64,000 nucleotides of DNA from Reticulascus tulasneorum (lineage: Eukaryota; Ascomycota; Sordariomycetes; Glomerellales; Reticulascaceae): positions 4,588,001 through 4,652,000 of the forward strand of contig LSAX01000003.1 of assembly GCA_001557505.1 (NCBI GenBank), read 5' to 3'. Shown here in pieces: positions 37,013 to 48,273 of the stretch. The notes beneath the pieces were generated by a model. That model had not been told where the DNA came from and did no database searches. It saw nothing but the letters and a program-made list of their open reading frames with translations. Every line of letters begins with the position of its first letter. The first letter of the stretch is position 1. The translations under genes and the position numbers were made by a program.

Positions 37013-37936
37013 TCACTTGATCTGCTTCGCCCAACCACTGCTTTCTCTCAGCCACGTCTCAAAGTTCTGCAACGCCGGCTCCTCAGCTCTCAAAGCCGCA
37101 ATATCAGCACCATAGCCTTCCTTCTCGAAGAACCTGAACATCTTGCCCACATCCCCGATAGCCCACAGCATGCCCTGTCCGAGAAATGTCCAAGTTTGTG
37201 GCAGTTCCTGTCCAACAACCTTCTCGAAGATTTGCTTGGCTTGGGGATACGTTATCTCGTCTCCCGCCAATGATACGGCCTTGCGATCCCATCCCTTCGG
37301 ATCTACGAGAGCTTTGGCAGCAAAGACGCCTACGTCGTGGGCGGAAATGAACTGCAGACCGAGGGCGGCGGGCAGGGTGGACCACATTGCCGCGAAGACC
37401 TTGCCGAATACGCCAGGGTTCAAATTATCCAAGAAGGCGGTTGGGCGGAAGATGGTCCACGACAAGTGCTTGCCTGTCTTTTCAATCACCTCTGCCTTAG
37501 CACGGAGATGGAGTTCGATCTCGTGCTTCTCGTAGAAATGAGTAACATCTGTCGGGGTATCCCACGATTTCTCATTGCCTCCACGGTCGACAGTGGAGAG
37601 GACAATCTGCTCAACGCCATTATCGAGGGCGGTATTGACCCAGGTCTTACCAACGATGTCCTCCTTCCCGGGCATGGTCATGAGGAACATGGCTGCGATC
37701 GGTGCGTTTGCCGCGAATATGAGACTCGGGTCCAAATCATTAGGGCTGCCTTTCACGAGCGTGATGGAGGTCGGCTGCTTGGCGACCAGTGCCTGGGAGC
37801 CCGCGGATTCCACATTCCGCGTCAAGGCAAGGATGTGAATGGGGGGAGTGGTCACTGGCATGCGAAGCAAAGCGTCAATGACGGCCGAGCCCTGCTTTCC
37901 AGTTGCGCCGACGACGAGGACTTTTCGCGTGGCCAT
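37013..37936 (-). CDS. NmrA-like NAD(P)-binding atypical short-chain dehydrogenase
   Basis: A single-exon gene for 307 residues. The N-terminal Rossmann motif VVGATGKQGSAV (GxxGxxG, residues 8-19) binds NAD(P). The rest follows the NmrA/HSCARG pattern: a substrate-side helix with YEKHEIELHLRAKAEVIEKT, then TIFRPTAFLDNL and a C-terminal SLAGDEITY segment. The usual YxxxK catalytic pair of classical dehydrogenases is not obvious; H-F-Y-E-K near residue 133 could be its remnant. Family members are either redox sensors or isoflavone-reductase-like enzymes. Placed convergent to the PKS, it may be a tailoring reductase or a redox regulator of the locus; sequence alone does not decide. Confidence 0.88.
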   Translation of the reverse strand: MATRKVLVVGATGKQGSAVIDALLRMPVTTPPIHILALTRNVESAGSQALVAKQPTSITLVKGSPNDLDPSLIFAANAPIAAMFLMTMPGKEDIVGKTWVNTALDNGVEQIVLSTVDRGGNEKSWDTPTDVTHFYEKHEIELHLRAKAEVIEKTGKHLSWTIFRPTAFLDNLNPGVFGKVFAAMWSTLPAALGLQFISAHDVGVFAAKALVDPKGWDRKAVSLAGDEITYPQAKQIFEKVVGQELPQTWTFLGQGMLWAIGDVGKMFRFFEKEGYGADIAALRAEEPALQNFETWLRESSGWAKQIK

Positions 37937-39174
37937 GATGGGTGTTGTGTGGTTGAGAGTGTGGGTTTTGGTGGTGTGTTTCTATGACGTATGGCGCCAC
38001 AGTGCTTGCTGGCAACTGTATTCTGAAGTGACTGCGCGCTGGTTCTGGTGCAGTCGAGTAGCGTGACCGATATACGAATTGGAGTTGCAGGCAATGAATT
38101 ATTTGTATACTAGCTCTGCCGCTGGCTGGTATGGAAATATGGCAACGCGATCAAGAGAAAGGTTGGTCTCTGGAAAAGGTTGGCGGGCCGCGATGGTGCA
38201 AGTGAGTGATGGGCAAGGGATGAGATATACCTGATTTGATGTCATGGGTGGCGCCATATCCATGCCACTTGCGGCTCTTCCCCAGATCTTTGTCCGGGCA
38301 GCCACTAATTAACTACCGCGCACTTGCACGTAATTAGTGCTTTGTCGGCAAGCTTTCGCCATTCTGCACACACTGTCACTGTGGCTAGAGGCCCATCCAG
38401 AGATGGCTCGCGATAACCTAATAATTCGCTGATTGGGATCCTGCAAAGAACGAAGGCTTGAAGCTGGGATTGATGCAACTGCGCAACAATGCAACTGCAG
38501 TCGGTTTGTGGCGTTCCGGCACCGTGACTTCAATCATGGGAACAGGTGATGGAGGAAGGGCGCTCTTCGTTGTTTGCGGGCGAATCTCAAAGACGTGCAC
38601 GCCTGCTAATTACTTCCAAGCAGCACAGGTTCAAGTGAGCGCATGTCGTTGAAGGTAAGTGTGAGGTATAAGCCGCTACTTTGTCATCTCATCCGCAGGA
38701 TCACCACCCCAGCAGCGGCACCCTTCCACGGCAGCGCTCTCGAATTGATGGGGCTGGCGCTCGCCTCGCACTCGGCAGCTTACACCAACAACAAACGATA
38801 CATCCGCCGCTTGGGCCTGCTTATCCAACTGTCCACCCAAAAATATTGGGTTCTGCCAGATGCAATCGCTGGTCTGTCTGTGCCCCGAGGTCGCTGTGGA
38901 ACCTAGGGTAGTGCTCGGATGCCCCCGGACATCCCCATGCATGAGAACAAATCCTTCATACTCCACGTCTCGTAAGGTGGATTGGAGCTGTGTTGGTTCT
39001 CCCCGCACCCTTGAGTGACCAACCGTACAAAACATAGGTAGGCCACCTTCCAGCCCCAACAGCGGCTTTATTTGCAGTGTAAACTACCCAAGCCCAAATT
39101 AGACCGTCGGCAGATCTCAAGTTTGAAGCAGACCATCTCGTTTACTCGTTTCCACAACCTCCCAGCAGTCCACG
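37937..39174. other. Divergent promoter region
   Basis: About 1.2 kb between two divergent genes, the NmrA-like gene (minus) and the small membrane protein (plus). No supported gene; the short frames on both strands lack any domain. Confidence 0.5.
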
Positions 39175-39639
39175 ATGCTCGGTCGTATTCTGCTTTCCAT
39201 TGACGGAGTCCTCCTCCTCGGCGGTGCCATCATAGCCGACATGAACGATACCCATATGTACAACCCGAAATGGACTCCACATGCCAAGTGAGTCAACCCC
39301 CAGCAACGACGCTGGAATGGCATCCATCAAAGAACCAAATCTCTGACCTGGTACAGATTTCATAATGCGCAGACCATATCGCTGTCCGTGATCCTCGGCC
39401 TCGCAACGCTGTATTACACTTGGCGTAAGACATCATCACCAGCGATGACAAAGGACTCCCTCAGGGTCGCTTGTCTCCTGGGATCCATCTACTGGGTGGC
39501 CGGATTCATGTCCTTGCTCTTCCCCGGCACCGAAGGGCTGGACCCCGAGTTCGGCGGTCCTGGGTTCCCGCAGAAATATCCATTCGCTGTCTCGTTGTGC
39601 TTGGGGATCGCGGGCACTTTCCTTGAGGGCGGGTTTTAG
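39175..39639 (+). CDS. Small four-helix membrane protein, probably DUF6640-type
   Basis: Exons 39175-39287 and 39357-39639 encode 131 residues; the 69-bp intron joins in the Lys codon of HAKFHNAQ. Four hydrophobic segments are visible at about 5-22, 45-58, 74-93 and 113-127. A conserved-looking loop after helix 1 holds MYNPKWTPHAKFHN, rich in His, Asn and aromatic residues. From memory it matches a small fungal membrane family labelled DUF6640 and of unknown function; that name is a recollection, not a search result. It sits between the NmrA-like gene and the SnoaL-like gene, so it may belong to the PKS locus. The loop histidines could bind a metal or substrate, which is only a guess. Confidence 0.78.
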
Positions 39640-40084
39640 CCCTGTCTGTCCCGTCCTCAGCTATGAAACTTGAATGGGTAATCATCGAGTGCGGGAGCTT
39701 TTTGTTGGATGGGATGTCTGCTGAACGTGTCTGGAATAAACAATGAGAAAAGGGGTACAAGTCGCTACATATTTACTAGATATGACCTGCAAGCTTTGAA
39801 TGCCGAAAATCCCGTCGACCTGGATCGAGCCGTAGCTTGGGAGGTTACAATCTTGGGATTCGTCTCTTTGGATTGATTTTTCATCGCTGATCATGCCTAC
39901 CATCATTGCAAACTTGTTTGAGCTCGACACCAAGATGCAGATGCAACCTGGGACGCTCGCCAAGAAGAAATTGAAGTCAGTCCTTGAGTTCAGGGGTCTT
40001 GTCATGAATACGGTTAGGGAGCAACATTTTAGAAATTTGATTCGGTGTTGGAGCAGACTTGAGGTTAGATAAACATGTTTGCAT
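39640..40084. other. Convergent 3' region
   Basis: Shared 3' flank of the small membrane protein gene and the SnoaL-like gene. No gene or repeat seen. Confidence 0.55.
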
Positions 40085-40669
40085 TCAGACCTCTTGGCCC
40101 TTGGATACACTTGCCACTCTCTCCTCGACCTTGTTTTTGTCCAGGTAGACCTCGAAGTGTTGAATCTTTCCGCACTCCTCGCCCTCAGTTACCAAGTTGA
40201 AGATTCCCACAGCAGGAATCACAAATCTTTCTTCCGCGGGATCTCCCTTCACTTCGTACGTGATGTGGCATGTCATCCAAATCCGATTACCAACCTTGTC
40301 TACCAGAGCAGGCGGTCAGTCAAGAGAGTCTTCGCGGTCGGAACAGCACGTACCAAAGTAGTTCAAGGCATGGCTCATATGTGACAACTGGTTTGCACTG
40401 GCACCGATTATCGCTCCAATGTTCTGCGCGCCGTGGATGAGTGGGTAGTTGGTGAACTGCATCGTTGCATCTTTGGCGTAGTTAGACGGGATCTGGGCAG
40501 GATCGAGGGAGTCTTGAACTGAGAAGAACTGAATAGCCATAAAGTCAGCTGGATTGGTCTTGTCATGTCTGGCTAATTACACGGTGTGTGACATATTGAA
40601 GGGAGGGAGGGTGCCTACGTGCTTGAGCCAAGACTCTACTTCCGAAGGCGTTTGTGGTTCAGTCGGCAT
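40085..40669 (-). CDS. SnoaL-like (NTF2-fold) protein
   Basis: Three exons, 40669-40619, 40558-40354 and 40299-40085, give 156 residues. The core has the cone-shaped NTF2 pattern: QIPSNYAKDATMQFTNYPLIHG, then ALNYFD-KVGNRIWMTCHITYEV and ending in FEVYLDKNKVEE. This fold is used by small cyclases, isomerases and dehydratases in secondary metabolism and by many proteins of unknown role. The third exon is joined in an Asp codon and fits well. The first intron (40559-40618) is less certain because its acceptor is weak, but it is the only one that keeps the frame open with an ATG at 40669. Location 3.5 kb from the PKS terminus suggests, without proving, a tailoring role. Confidence 0.78.
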
Positions 40670-41994
40670 TGTCAATTGATTTGAGGCTGAACTTCTGTGC
40701 AGTCTACACTCATCTCCTTATTCTCTTGGGGGACGGGCAGTTCTTTATTTAAGACTATTTATAACCTGGTCAATCCACAAGGAGCTCGAGCTAACAGCTG
40801 ACAAAGCAGAGACTGGCATCATCCCTGGTAGTGTATCGTCAGAGACTCAGGACGCTAGGTTAAGGCTGACATGGATAATTATGTGCTGCGGAGTTCCTGA
40901 ATTTTGAAGCCTAGCATGCGTGGTACGATATAATTGTAGAGGGTTTACGGAGGATCTCAATCATCCACTCTGCCGAACTTACGGACAGGTCGCCATGTTG
41001 GCGACAATTCGGGAGGTATGACGGTAATTCGGTTCCGGGATATCGGCCGGGAAGGATTCACGCTAACATAGGCACTGCCATTTTCTTGGAATTAAAGAGA
41101 CGGTACGGAGTAACTGGGTTCCGAATTGCATAGGCGTGTGTCTGGGCGGAGATGGGTGCTTGAAAAGTACAAGGTTCTCAAATAATATAGGATGGGGTTC
41201 TTGGGCGAGACGGAGACATTACAAACCGAACAGGCTGCTGCTGGTTGACAAAATATCAACCCACCAGGTTGTTGGCTGGGCGAGAGAACGTGCCAGGCGT
41301 CCTGATATCCGAGCTAATCGACGATTTCGGCCGACATAAGCCGGGCAAAGGTAAGTAAGTAAGGCATCCTTGGCAAGATGATGTGTTGGGATATTTTCTC
41401 CTCCGTCTCACAGCATCTCCCTTTGGATTTTGGAGCCTTGATAAAAGCACAAAAAGGTGTTTTTTGAATGTCAGCGTCTAGAACCACCACCCGCACCCAC
41501 ACCGCCCAGAAATCTCCGCCCTGCATATCGATGTGCGTACATCATCCAATACACACCACCTGCAGCACAGTCGTCATCGGCCAGTCCTGGAAATTGGTCA
41601 CAAGCCTCCCGACCCCGCGACAACCAGCCAAGATGTCGCTCTCAGAGCTGCCTCCAATCTGGCTCTGCCACGGTCACAGCCGCACTAATCCAAAGCTGGT
41701 TCGCACGCGCAAGCCTCAGAAACTTGCTGCCATGTCTTGGCCCTGACATAATGGATCGCCTGCCGCATTCTCCTCAAAAAGGCCCCAAAGCCTCAGCTGA
41801 GTCCGCCAGGTGTCATTCTGCCCTCCAACACTTGCAACCCTCACCGTCTACCGTCGCAGCCATCTTGTCAGCCGTCCAGCAGCACCGCCCCGCCGACACA
41901 GTGTCATAGTTAGGCAACCGATTCCTGTGACTCTCTCCGTCGAGACACCGACATATAAGATACCCAGTGACGAAGCCCACGAGACGCCGCGAAA
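40670..41994. other. Divergent promoter region
   Basis: About 1.3 kb between the divergent SnoaL-like and APP1-like genes. A 150-codon frame at 41457-41909 is rich in Pro, Ser and Ala with no domain and is most likely leader sequence. No other feature seen. Confidence 0.5.
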
Positions 41995-43345
41995 ATGGGA
42001 GACGGTCGACACAAAACCGACGCCGCGGCGTTCGCATCCGAAATGCAGCAACAAACGAGAAAAGAACGTCACTTCGACGAGATGGAGGCACAGCTTCCGA
42101 ATCCCCTTGCGCCCACGCTGCAGACCGCCTTTCTCAACCCCAGCAACATCCTCTCGTATCTAGGCAGTCGCAACCCGCTTGGGAAGCCAGTTACGAACGG
42201 CGACGTCCTTTGGCTGCTCGACAACACCGCCTTCAAGCCCTCTCGCTTCGGTAGCTGGCAAGCCGAGTTTGTTGCCTGCGTCTTCGAGAAAGAACCAAAA
42301 TGCGCCGTCGTGGACATCGCATCCGGCATCGCGAAAGCTTTGGGGCTGGCTGATGATGCTGCCGAGTTCAAGACGATTGAGGAGAGGCTCATGCCGTTTC
42401 TCTGGGATGTCCGACCCGCCCGGCAGGTCCGAGTTCTCCATGGCCCGAAGGAGATCAAGTTGGGGCCGACGGGGCCAAACGGCATCAGCACCGATATTGT
42501 GAAGATCGCGGAGAGTGCAAACGGATCCTCGGTCAAGTCCGAAGCTGCTGTGCCCAGGGGCACCACCGGACTCATTGAGATGGAGACCTTCTTCGCTGCG
42601 CCCGAGGGTTGGGCTGTGATTTCAGGTATGATCCGCCGATTGGTCTGGCTGTACAATTCGATATGCTAATGCCCTCCCCAGATGTCGACGACACCATCAA
42701 GCTCACTCAGACAAGCGATCCTGCCGGTATCCTCCGCGAGACCTTTGTCAACCCAGCAACTCCCATCGGAGGTATGCCGGAGTTGTACAGAAACATCGCA
42801 TCTCTCCTCCCAAAGGAATCTCCCTGGTTCTATCTATCGGCTTCTCCATACAATCTCTACCCGTTTTTGCGCGAGTTCTGCCGCCAATTCTATCCACCAG
42901 GCACGTTGATCCTGCGGGACTCTAGTTGGAAGACGGTGACTGGTCTTCTTTCCGCATTGACGGTAGCGACGGAGGAGTACAAAACTGATCGGATGAGGAA
43001 GGTGCATTCCTGGCTGCCCAAGAGGAAGATGATTCTTATTGGGGATTCGACACAATCAGATCCCGAGGCGTACGGCGACATGTAAGTTTGAGCTGTATAT
43101 CCTGGTTCCACAACGTTGGGGTTTGCGGCTGACTGTTTCTCTGCAGATATCGAGAACATAAGGACTGGGTCAAGATTATTCTGATCCGCAAGGCAACTGA
43201 CATCGCCGCGGTTGGCATCAAGGCGAAGAACGAGCCGGAACGGTTTGAGAAGGCCTTCAAGGGAATACCGAGGGAGGCATGGTTCGTGTTCGAGGATCCG
43301 GCAGAATGCAACAAGATCATCCAGGATGTCGTTAGTCGCGGTTAG
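41995..43345 (+). CDS. APP1-like phosphatidate phosphatase (DUF2183, HAD fold)
   Basis: Predicted Mg-dependent phosphatidic acid phosphatase at membranes or actin patches, as for yeast App1. Exons 41995-42625, 42682-43081 and 43147-43345 encode 409 residues. The second exon opens with the catalytic DVDDT motif (Asp211 and Asp213), followed by SASPYNLYPFL, the lysine segment LPKRKMILIGD and GDSTQSDPEAYGD, which are the HAD motifs I-IV of the DUF2183 family. The N-terminal part (NPLGKPVTNGDVLWLLDNTAF) is the fungal non-catalytic domain. It is shorter than yeast App1 and lacks an obvious proline-rich SH3-binding tail. Both introns fall in conserved positions and keep frame. It is probably housekeeping and unrelated to the PKS. 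Confidence 0.9.
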
Positions 43346-45042
43346 GGTTCGCCTGTGGAGGCGCGCATCGAAAGATGGGCCTTTTGTCAACTTAGGTTTC
43401 TGGGTGCATAATCGTTATGAGTACATGAGTGTGGCAGGATATCAGTATGGTCCAAGGTGGAGCCGGTGTGCCACTTTGAAAGGTCGCCGCTGCAAAATAA
43501 TCAACACAGTTACAATACGAGGGTTCTCTTCTGTGAACGTGATAACGACCAAGGTTTTGACGTCCCGCTGCTTCAAAGTCAATAATACCACCAGCATGAC
43601 ATCGTTACCAGGACGGCAACTGCTCCGCCACCACTAATGCAATCGCGTCGTGTAGAGGAGCCCAGACGTGTCGCGACTACGACCGGAACAAATTGCCTGG
43701 GGTGGCGAGTCAAGCCGCCTGGGCTGCATCTCCTGCAACCTCTCCATAGTCAATTGATGGAATGAGCGGGCAAGCCAAGTGCTGAGGACCTTGAGACCAG
43801 TCTATTCACTGCCTAGACCAAACCCTGCGACTGGAATACTTCATAATTATGCCAGTGGCTTACTACTGGCCCAAGATTTTGACCAATCCATACCGTAGAT
43901 GTTATTTATGGCCTTACTTTGTACCGCAGCAGTCCAAAGCATGTGTCGGGAGTAGCCGCCGAGGATCTGGTCTTCGGAGCACTTTCAATCCGCGCATGTG
44001 GAGGACCATTGGGGAGGGTCGGAAAATCTCGGCTTGAGGTCGAGCTGGGAGCTTGGCCGGAGCGAGATCTGACGCCCGAGGTTCTAGACTGCACGCAAGC
44101 TCGCACGGCAGGGCGCCGACGAAAGGGCCACCCGTGAGGGTCGTGGCTTAAACGGATCTTCTCGGCGGCGATGGTCTAGAACCCTGACACGATAGTCAAC
44201 CCCCGGAATACCCACATGCATCCGGGGTAACTCATTTCACTGCCCCAGCAGCTAGAGTTACCCCGCGTCCTTTTTCCGAGCTAAGCAACTGGGTGGTGCA
44301 GCTTGGGCTTGCGCCGTCGGTGTTCATTCCGTGGGGCGTCCAGCTTCGACATGCTTGCATCCTTGGCTTGGCGACACCGAAAGCTCCCTGTGTAGTGAGG
44401 GCTATCGGTCTTGTGATATTAGGTAGCTTGATACGTTAATAGATATTCGGCGATGATCACCGTGCCAAGGGGGGGATACACCATTGGACTAAGGGCTACT
44501 TTCGTGCGATTCCGCGAATCTTCAAGTCTCCCTCCCCGCGATCTCCCGCTCCACCGATCTGCAGACAAGGTAGCGGAAACATCGCAGCCTGTGAGAGCCA
44601 GCCACAGCGCACCGTTTCTCAACGACATAGGGACTAATTACTGTCACTAAGAGGACTCGTGAGAAACTTGTTAAAGTTAATTCATCGGGTTAGATGCTAG
44701 CACAAGATCAAGGCCCTCGCACTACCCACGACTAGAGGCTGGTTCCTTTTAGCTCTCCTTGCACGAGTATGACAATAGCGCTGGCTCTCGTCTTTGCGTT
44801 CGGCACGAGCTCAGGGCTCGATATTAATAAATGCTAGAGGCGAATAGCGCCGCACCGTGTCACGTAGGCGGAAACCTTCTTGGCTAGTTTAATCAAGCCG
44901 AAAAGCTGAGAGTTTCATTTGATGCGGTATTCTTCTAGATGCCAACAACAACCAAGCGGCTCAACATCTTTCATGGGCGGACAGGATGCACCTGAAGAAA
45001 TGCCTCAGTCAAGTGCCGACGCTGTACAGCCACACCGAACCG

Positions 45043-45066
45043 TCGCCAAGTCGCCAAGTCGCCAAG
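45043..45066. repeat. Three tandem copies of TCGCCAAG
   Basis: Three perfect 8-bp copies in a row, about 570 bp upstream of the first MFS permease ATG. Simple slippage repeat. Confidence 0.85.
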
Positions 45067-45488
45067 GGCCTGACGAGTCAGCTCTTGCATCAGGAGTTGG
45101 TATCTACAAGGAGACAAAGAAATGGATTATCGTGCCAAGTCTATCCTAGACAGACTACTTCAGTCTTCCCCGCCTGACCAGGTTATTCTCCACGTCCAAA
45201 CTTTCACCGCTGGGTAATCCAATTCTCCGGGGAACGTGGGACATGATGCAGCCAAGAATACGGTGCTCTGGCCGGTGTAACTCACCTTGGCTGCATTTTA
45301 TAGGTTGAGCCTATCGTCAATGGCGCACCATCCGTGGAGCGCCGCAAGATAACCATGTACCATTACATGAGTCAAGACAGCCCTCTATCTTAGGAGGGCC
45401 AGGCAGTGGAACAGTAGCATGTGAGCACAAGAGGCTTGTGGGCTTGTGTGTCCCAAGAAAGACTGGATACACGAGTGTGACGATCAGC

Positions 45489-45500
45489 TATATATATATT
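45489..45500 (+). promoter_or_regulatory. TATA box of the first MFS permease gene
   Basis: An alternating TA run ending in TT lies about 140 bp before the ATG at 45636. Its distance and the pyrimidine-rich stretch that follows fit a core promoter. Confidence 0.45.
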
Positions 45501-45635
45501 GCCCCATCCCCTCGTTGCTGTCGAGTCCGGATAACTCATTAGGCCTTCCCAGTACAATCTTGCGGAACATACCACCTCCTTCCAGTGTCGATTATTGTCA
45601 TAAACTATTACCTGCTTCGGCGACTTTGAGTTGCC

Positions 45636-47359
45636 ATGAACCCCGACGCGACGAAGCAAGATGTTGTCCACGCTGAGGAGCCTCAGATTGGCGATAATGA
45701 GTCCTTGCACAAGCCTGTGCCCAAGGTCGACAGGATCGACTACTCCGGTGCTCACGAGAAAACGGACCCGAAGGAGATCGCGTTGGTGAGAAAACTAGAC
45801 AGATGGATCATGGTAAGTGCTTTATGTCCGGCGTAAACGAGATGAACTCAATAGTACCCACCAGAGTGCTAACATCGGCGTGGAATTGCACTAGCCTATG
45901 CTCTGGAGCATGTACTGGCTCAACTATCTTGACAGAAATGCCATTGCTCTTGCCCGTTTGAACGACCTTGAGGAGGATCTCAACCTCACTGATACTCGTA
46001 AGTTCCAAACTTGACAAGAGAATAGCTGCGCTATGCGCTGACACATATCCCCATTCAGAGTATCAAACATGTGTCTCGATCCTGTTTGTTGGCTACATAC
46101 TCGGCCAGATCCCATCCAACATGTTTCTCACCAGAACCAGACCGAGCCGATATATGGTACGTTTTAATTCGTTTTCGTAAGAGTGGAACAGCCGTCCTAA
46201 CAAGGGCATCATACAGGGATTGATGATGATGCTATGGGCTGTCGTCAGTGGCCTGACCGCCGTATCAAAAGATTTCACAGGTCTTCTGCTCACTCGCTTC
46301 TTCCTCGGTCTGACTGAAGCCCCGTACTACCCCGGAGCCGTCTATATACTGTCCATTTTCTATACCAGAAAGGAGGTCGCAACTCGCATTGCGATTTTGT
46401 ACACGGGAAACATCTTGGCAACTGCTTTTGCTGGTCTCATAGCAGCTGGTGTCTTTCACGGTATGGATGACGTTGCAGGCCTGGCTGGCTGGAAATGGCT
46501 GTTCATCCTGCAAGGTGCAGTGACTTTCTTAATCGCAGTCGTGGGCTTCTTCGTTTTGCCCGACTTCCCGAGCACAACCAAATGGCTCACGCAGGAGGAG
46601 CGCGACCTTGCACACAACCGTATAGAGCTCGACACTGTTGGTAACAGGGGAGAGACGAGCACGGGCAAGGGCCTCAAGCAAGCTGTTTCGGATCCCATGG
46701 TGTGGATCTTTGCTGTGATGGCTCATATGCACCTTGCGGCTAACGGGTTTAAGAATTTCGTAAGTCATAGACTTGATCTGTTACGATAGCAGAGAACTGT
46801 TGCTAACCCTACTATCATATAGTTTCCCAGCGTCGTTCAAACTCTTGGACTTGGCGACACTGTTACCCTCGTCCTGACATGCCCACCGTATCTCATCGCC
46901 GGTGTCGTTACCATCCTTGTCTCCTGGTCATCGGGCAGATTCAACGAGCGAACGTGGCATATCACTATCTCCAAAGCAGTCGCCACAGCCGGTTTCATTG
47001 CCGCCGCGGCAATTACGAACATGGCTGGCAAATACACGGCCATGGTCATTTTCACGATCGGTACGTACGGCGTGAACAGTCTCATCCTGGGCTGGTGCGG
47101 CAGCGTCTGCGGTCAGACGAAGGAGAAGAAGGCTGTTGCTATTGGGATTGTCACCACCGTGATGAATGTCAGCTTTGTGTGGACTCCGTATCTTTGGACG
47201 AAGCAGTCGGCCCCGCGCTACCTTCCTGCCATGGCGAGCAGTGCGGGATTCAGCATTGCGACGGCAATGCTGGCTTGGTTAGCGAAGACGATCATGATTA
47301 GACGGAACAAGAAGTTGAGGGCCAGCAATGATGAGACCACGGTCTTTTATGTATTCTAG
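45636..47359 (+). CDS. MFS permease, anion:cation symporter (ACS) family
   Basis: Plasma-membrane proton symporter for an organic anion such as a carboxylate or vitamin; the ACS family includes yeast Dal5, Tna1 and Fen2. Exons 45636-45812, 45895-45997, 46059-46156, 46217-46759 and 46823-47359 give 485 residues. Helix 1 has WSMYWLNYLDRNAIALARLN, followed by EDLNLTDTQYQTCVSILFVGYILGQIPSN split over two exons, which is typical of ACS members. Further marks are FFLGLTEAPYYPGAVYILS and a central loop with FPSTTKWLTQEER. Twelve helices are expected. All four introns are in frame. Substrate cannot be inferred. It is separated from the PKS locus by the phosphatase gene and 2.3 kb of empty DNA. Confidence 0.92.
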
Positions 47360-48273
47360 ATGTTATGAAAGACATGGCACAGTGCCTGGATATTTGAAAT
47401 GTTTCCCGTGTCAAGGACATGGATTACGAACAGCAAATGAATGAAATAAGATCCATTTGGAGAAATCAAGCGTGTTCGAACTGTTCCCCGACACGAGGGC
47501 TTTGGGGTCTACAATTCTTTATACGCTAGGTTTTCCAGGCCGGACTGTGAGACCAGCCGGAACATTCATCGAGACTTCTTCAGGTTTCGTAAGTCTAGCC
47601 TGAGGAATAAGAATCGCATGCCGCATCTGGACGTAAGAAGACTCTGTAGCTCTTTAAATCTCGTTATCATGCGAACCAGATGTGATACCTGTCCTAGTGT
47701 GCGGGCCGTTATAGTAAAGTTTTGTTGCTGCCCATGCCTTCGCTTTCTAACATCAGCCTCGACATATATTAGCCAGAATCGGCAGAAACACCCTTGAGGG
47801 ATTCTATAGAAATATAATCTGAGTCAGCCAGGAGGCGAAGCAGCAGCTTCACATGCGAGATGCTCAAAAATCCAGTTAGAGCCTAGGATAGGGCCAACTG
47901 GTTATTGGGACAGCTTCACTGACAAGCCGTAGCACAAGTTAATTAGCGTTCAGCAACATGTATCCAGCTTCGTAGTCTATGGACGAATCGAGTGCGCGCT
48001 AGGCGAATGTACAGTGCCGTATATTCCCCAGAACGACGACCAAGGGCTGCGGCTTTTTATTAAATGGGCCAAGCACACGCCGGTGGCATATTCCCACTGG
48101 GCACAGACAGACTGCTATAGCTCAACTGAGAACCTGGTACTTTGTTTTGCCACAGTATCACGCAAGTGGATACTTGAAGTCTACTCATCAACTCAGAACT
48201 GCACATTTTCACTAGTAAAAGAACTATCGAGTTGAGGCAATCATAGAAGAATTATCTAATATTTCATATGATC
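47360..48273. other. Convergent 3' region, no gene seen
   Basis: About 0.9 kb between the 3' ends of the MFS gene and the rhodopsin-domain gene. Only short frames without domains. Confidence 0.5.

Larger units (their letters stand above)
43346..45635. other. Gene-free region
   Basis: About 2.3 kb with no supported gene. Short frames such as 44919-45149 show no domain. It contains a three-copy 8-bp repeat near 45043 and, at the right end, the TATA-bearing promoter of the first MFS gene. Confidence 0.45.

Noticed and set aside
37337..37987. 216-codon plus-strand frame antisense to the NmrA-like gene
   Set aside because: Mirror of the NmrA-like coding frame; it has no domain and the minus strand has a complete family protein.
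41457..41909. 150-codon plus-strand frame before the APP1-like gene
   Set aside because: Low-complexity Pro/Ser/Ala composition, overlapping open frames, no domain; more likely promoter or leader.
42069..42656. 195-codon frame antisense to the APP1-like gene
   Set aside because: Shadow of the first APP1-like exon; serine-rich with no domain.
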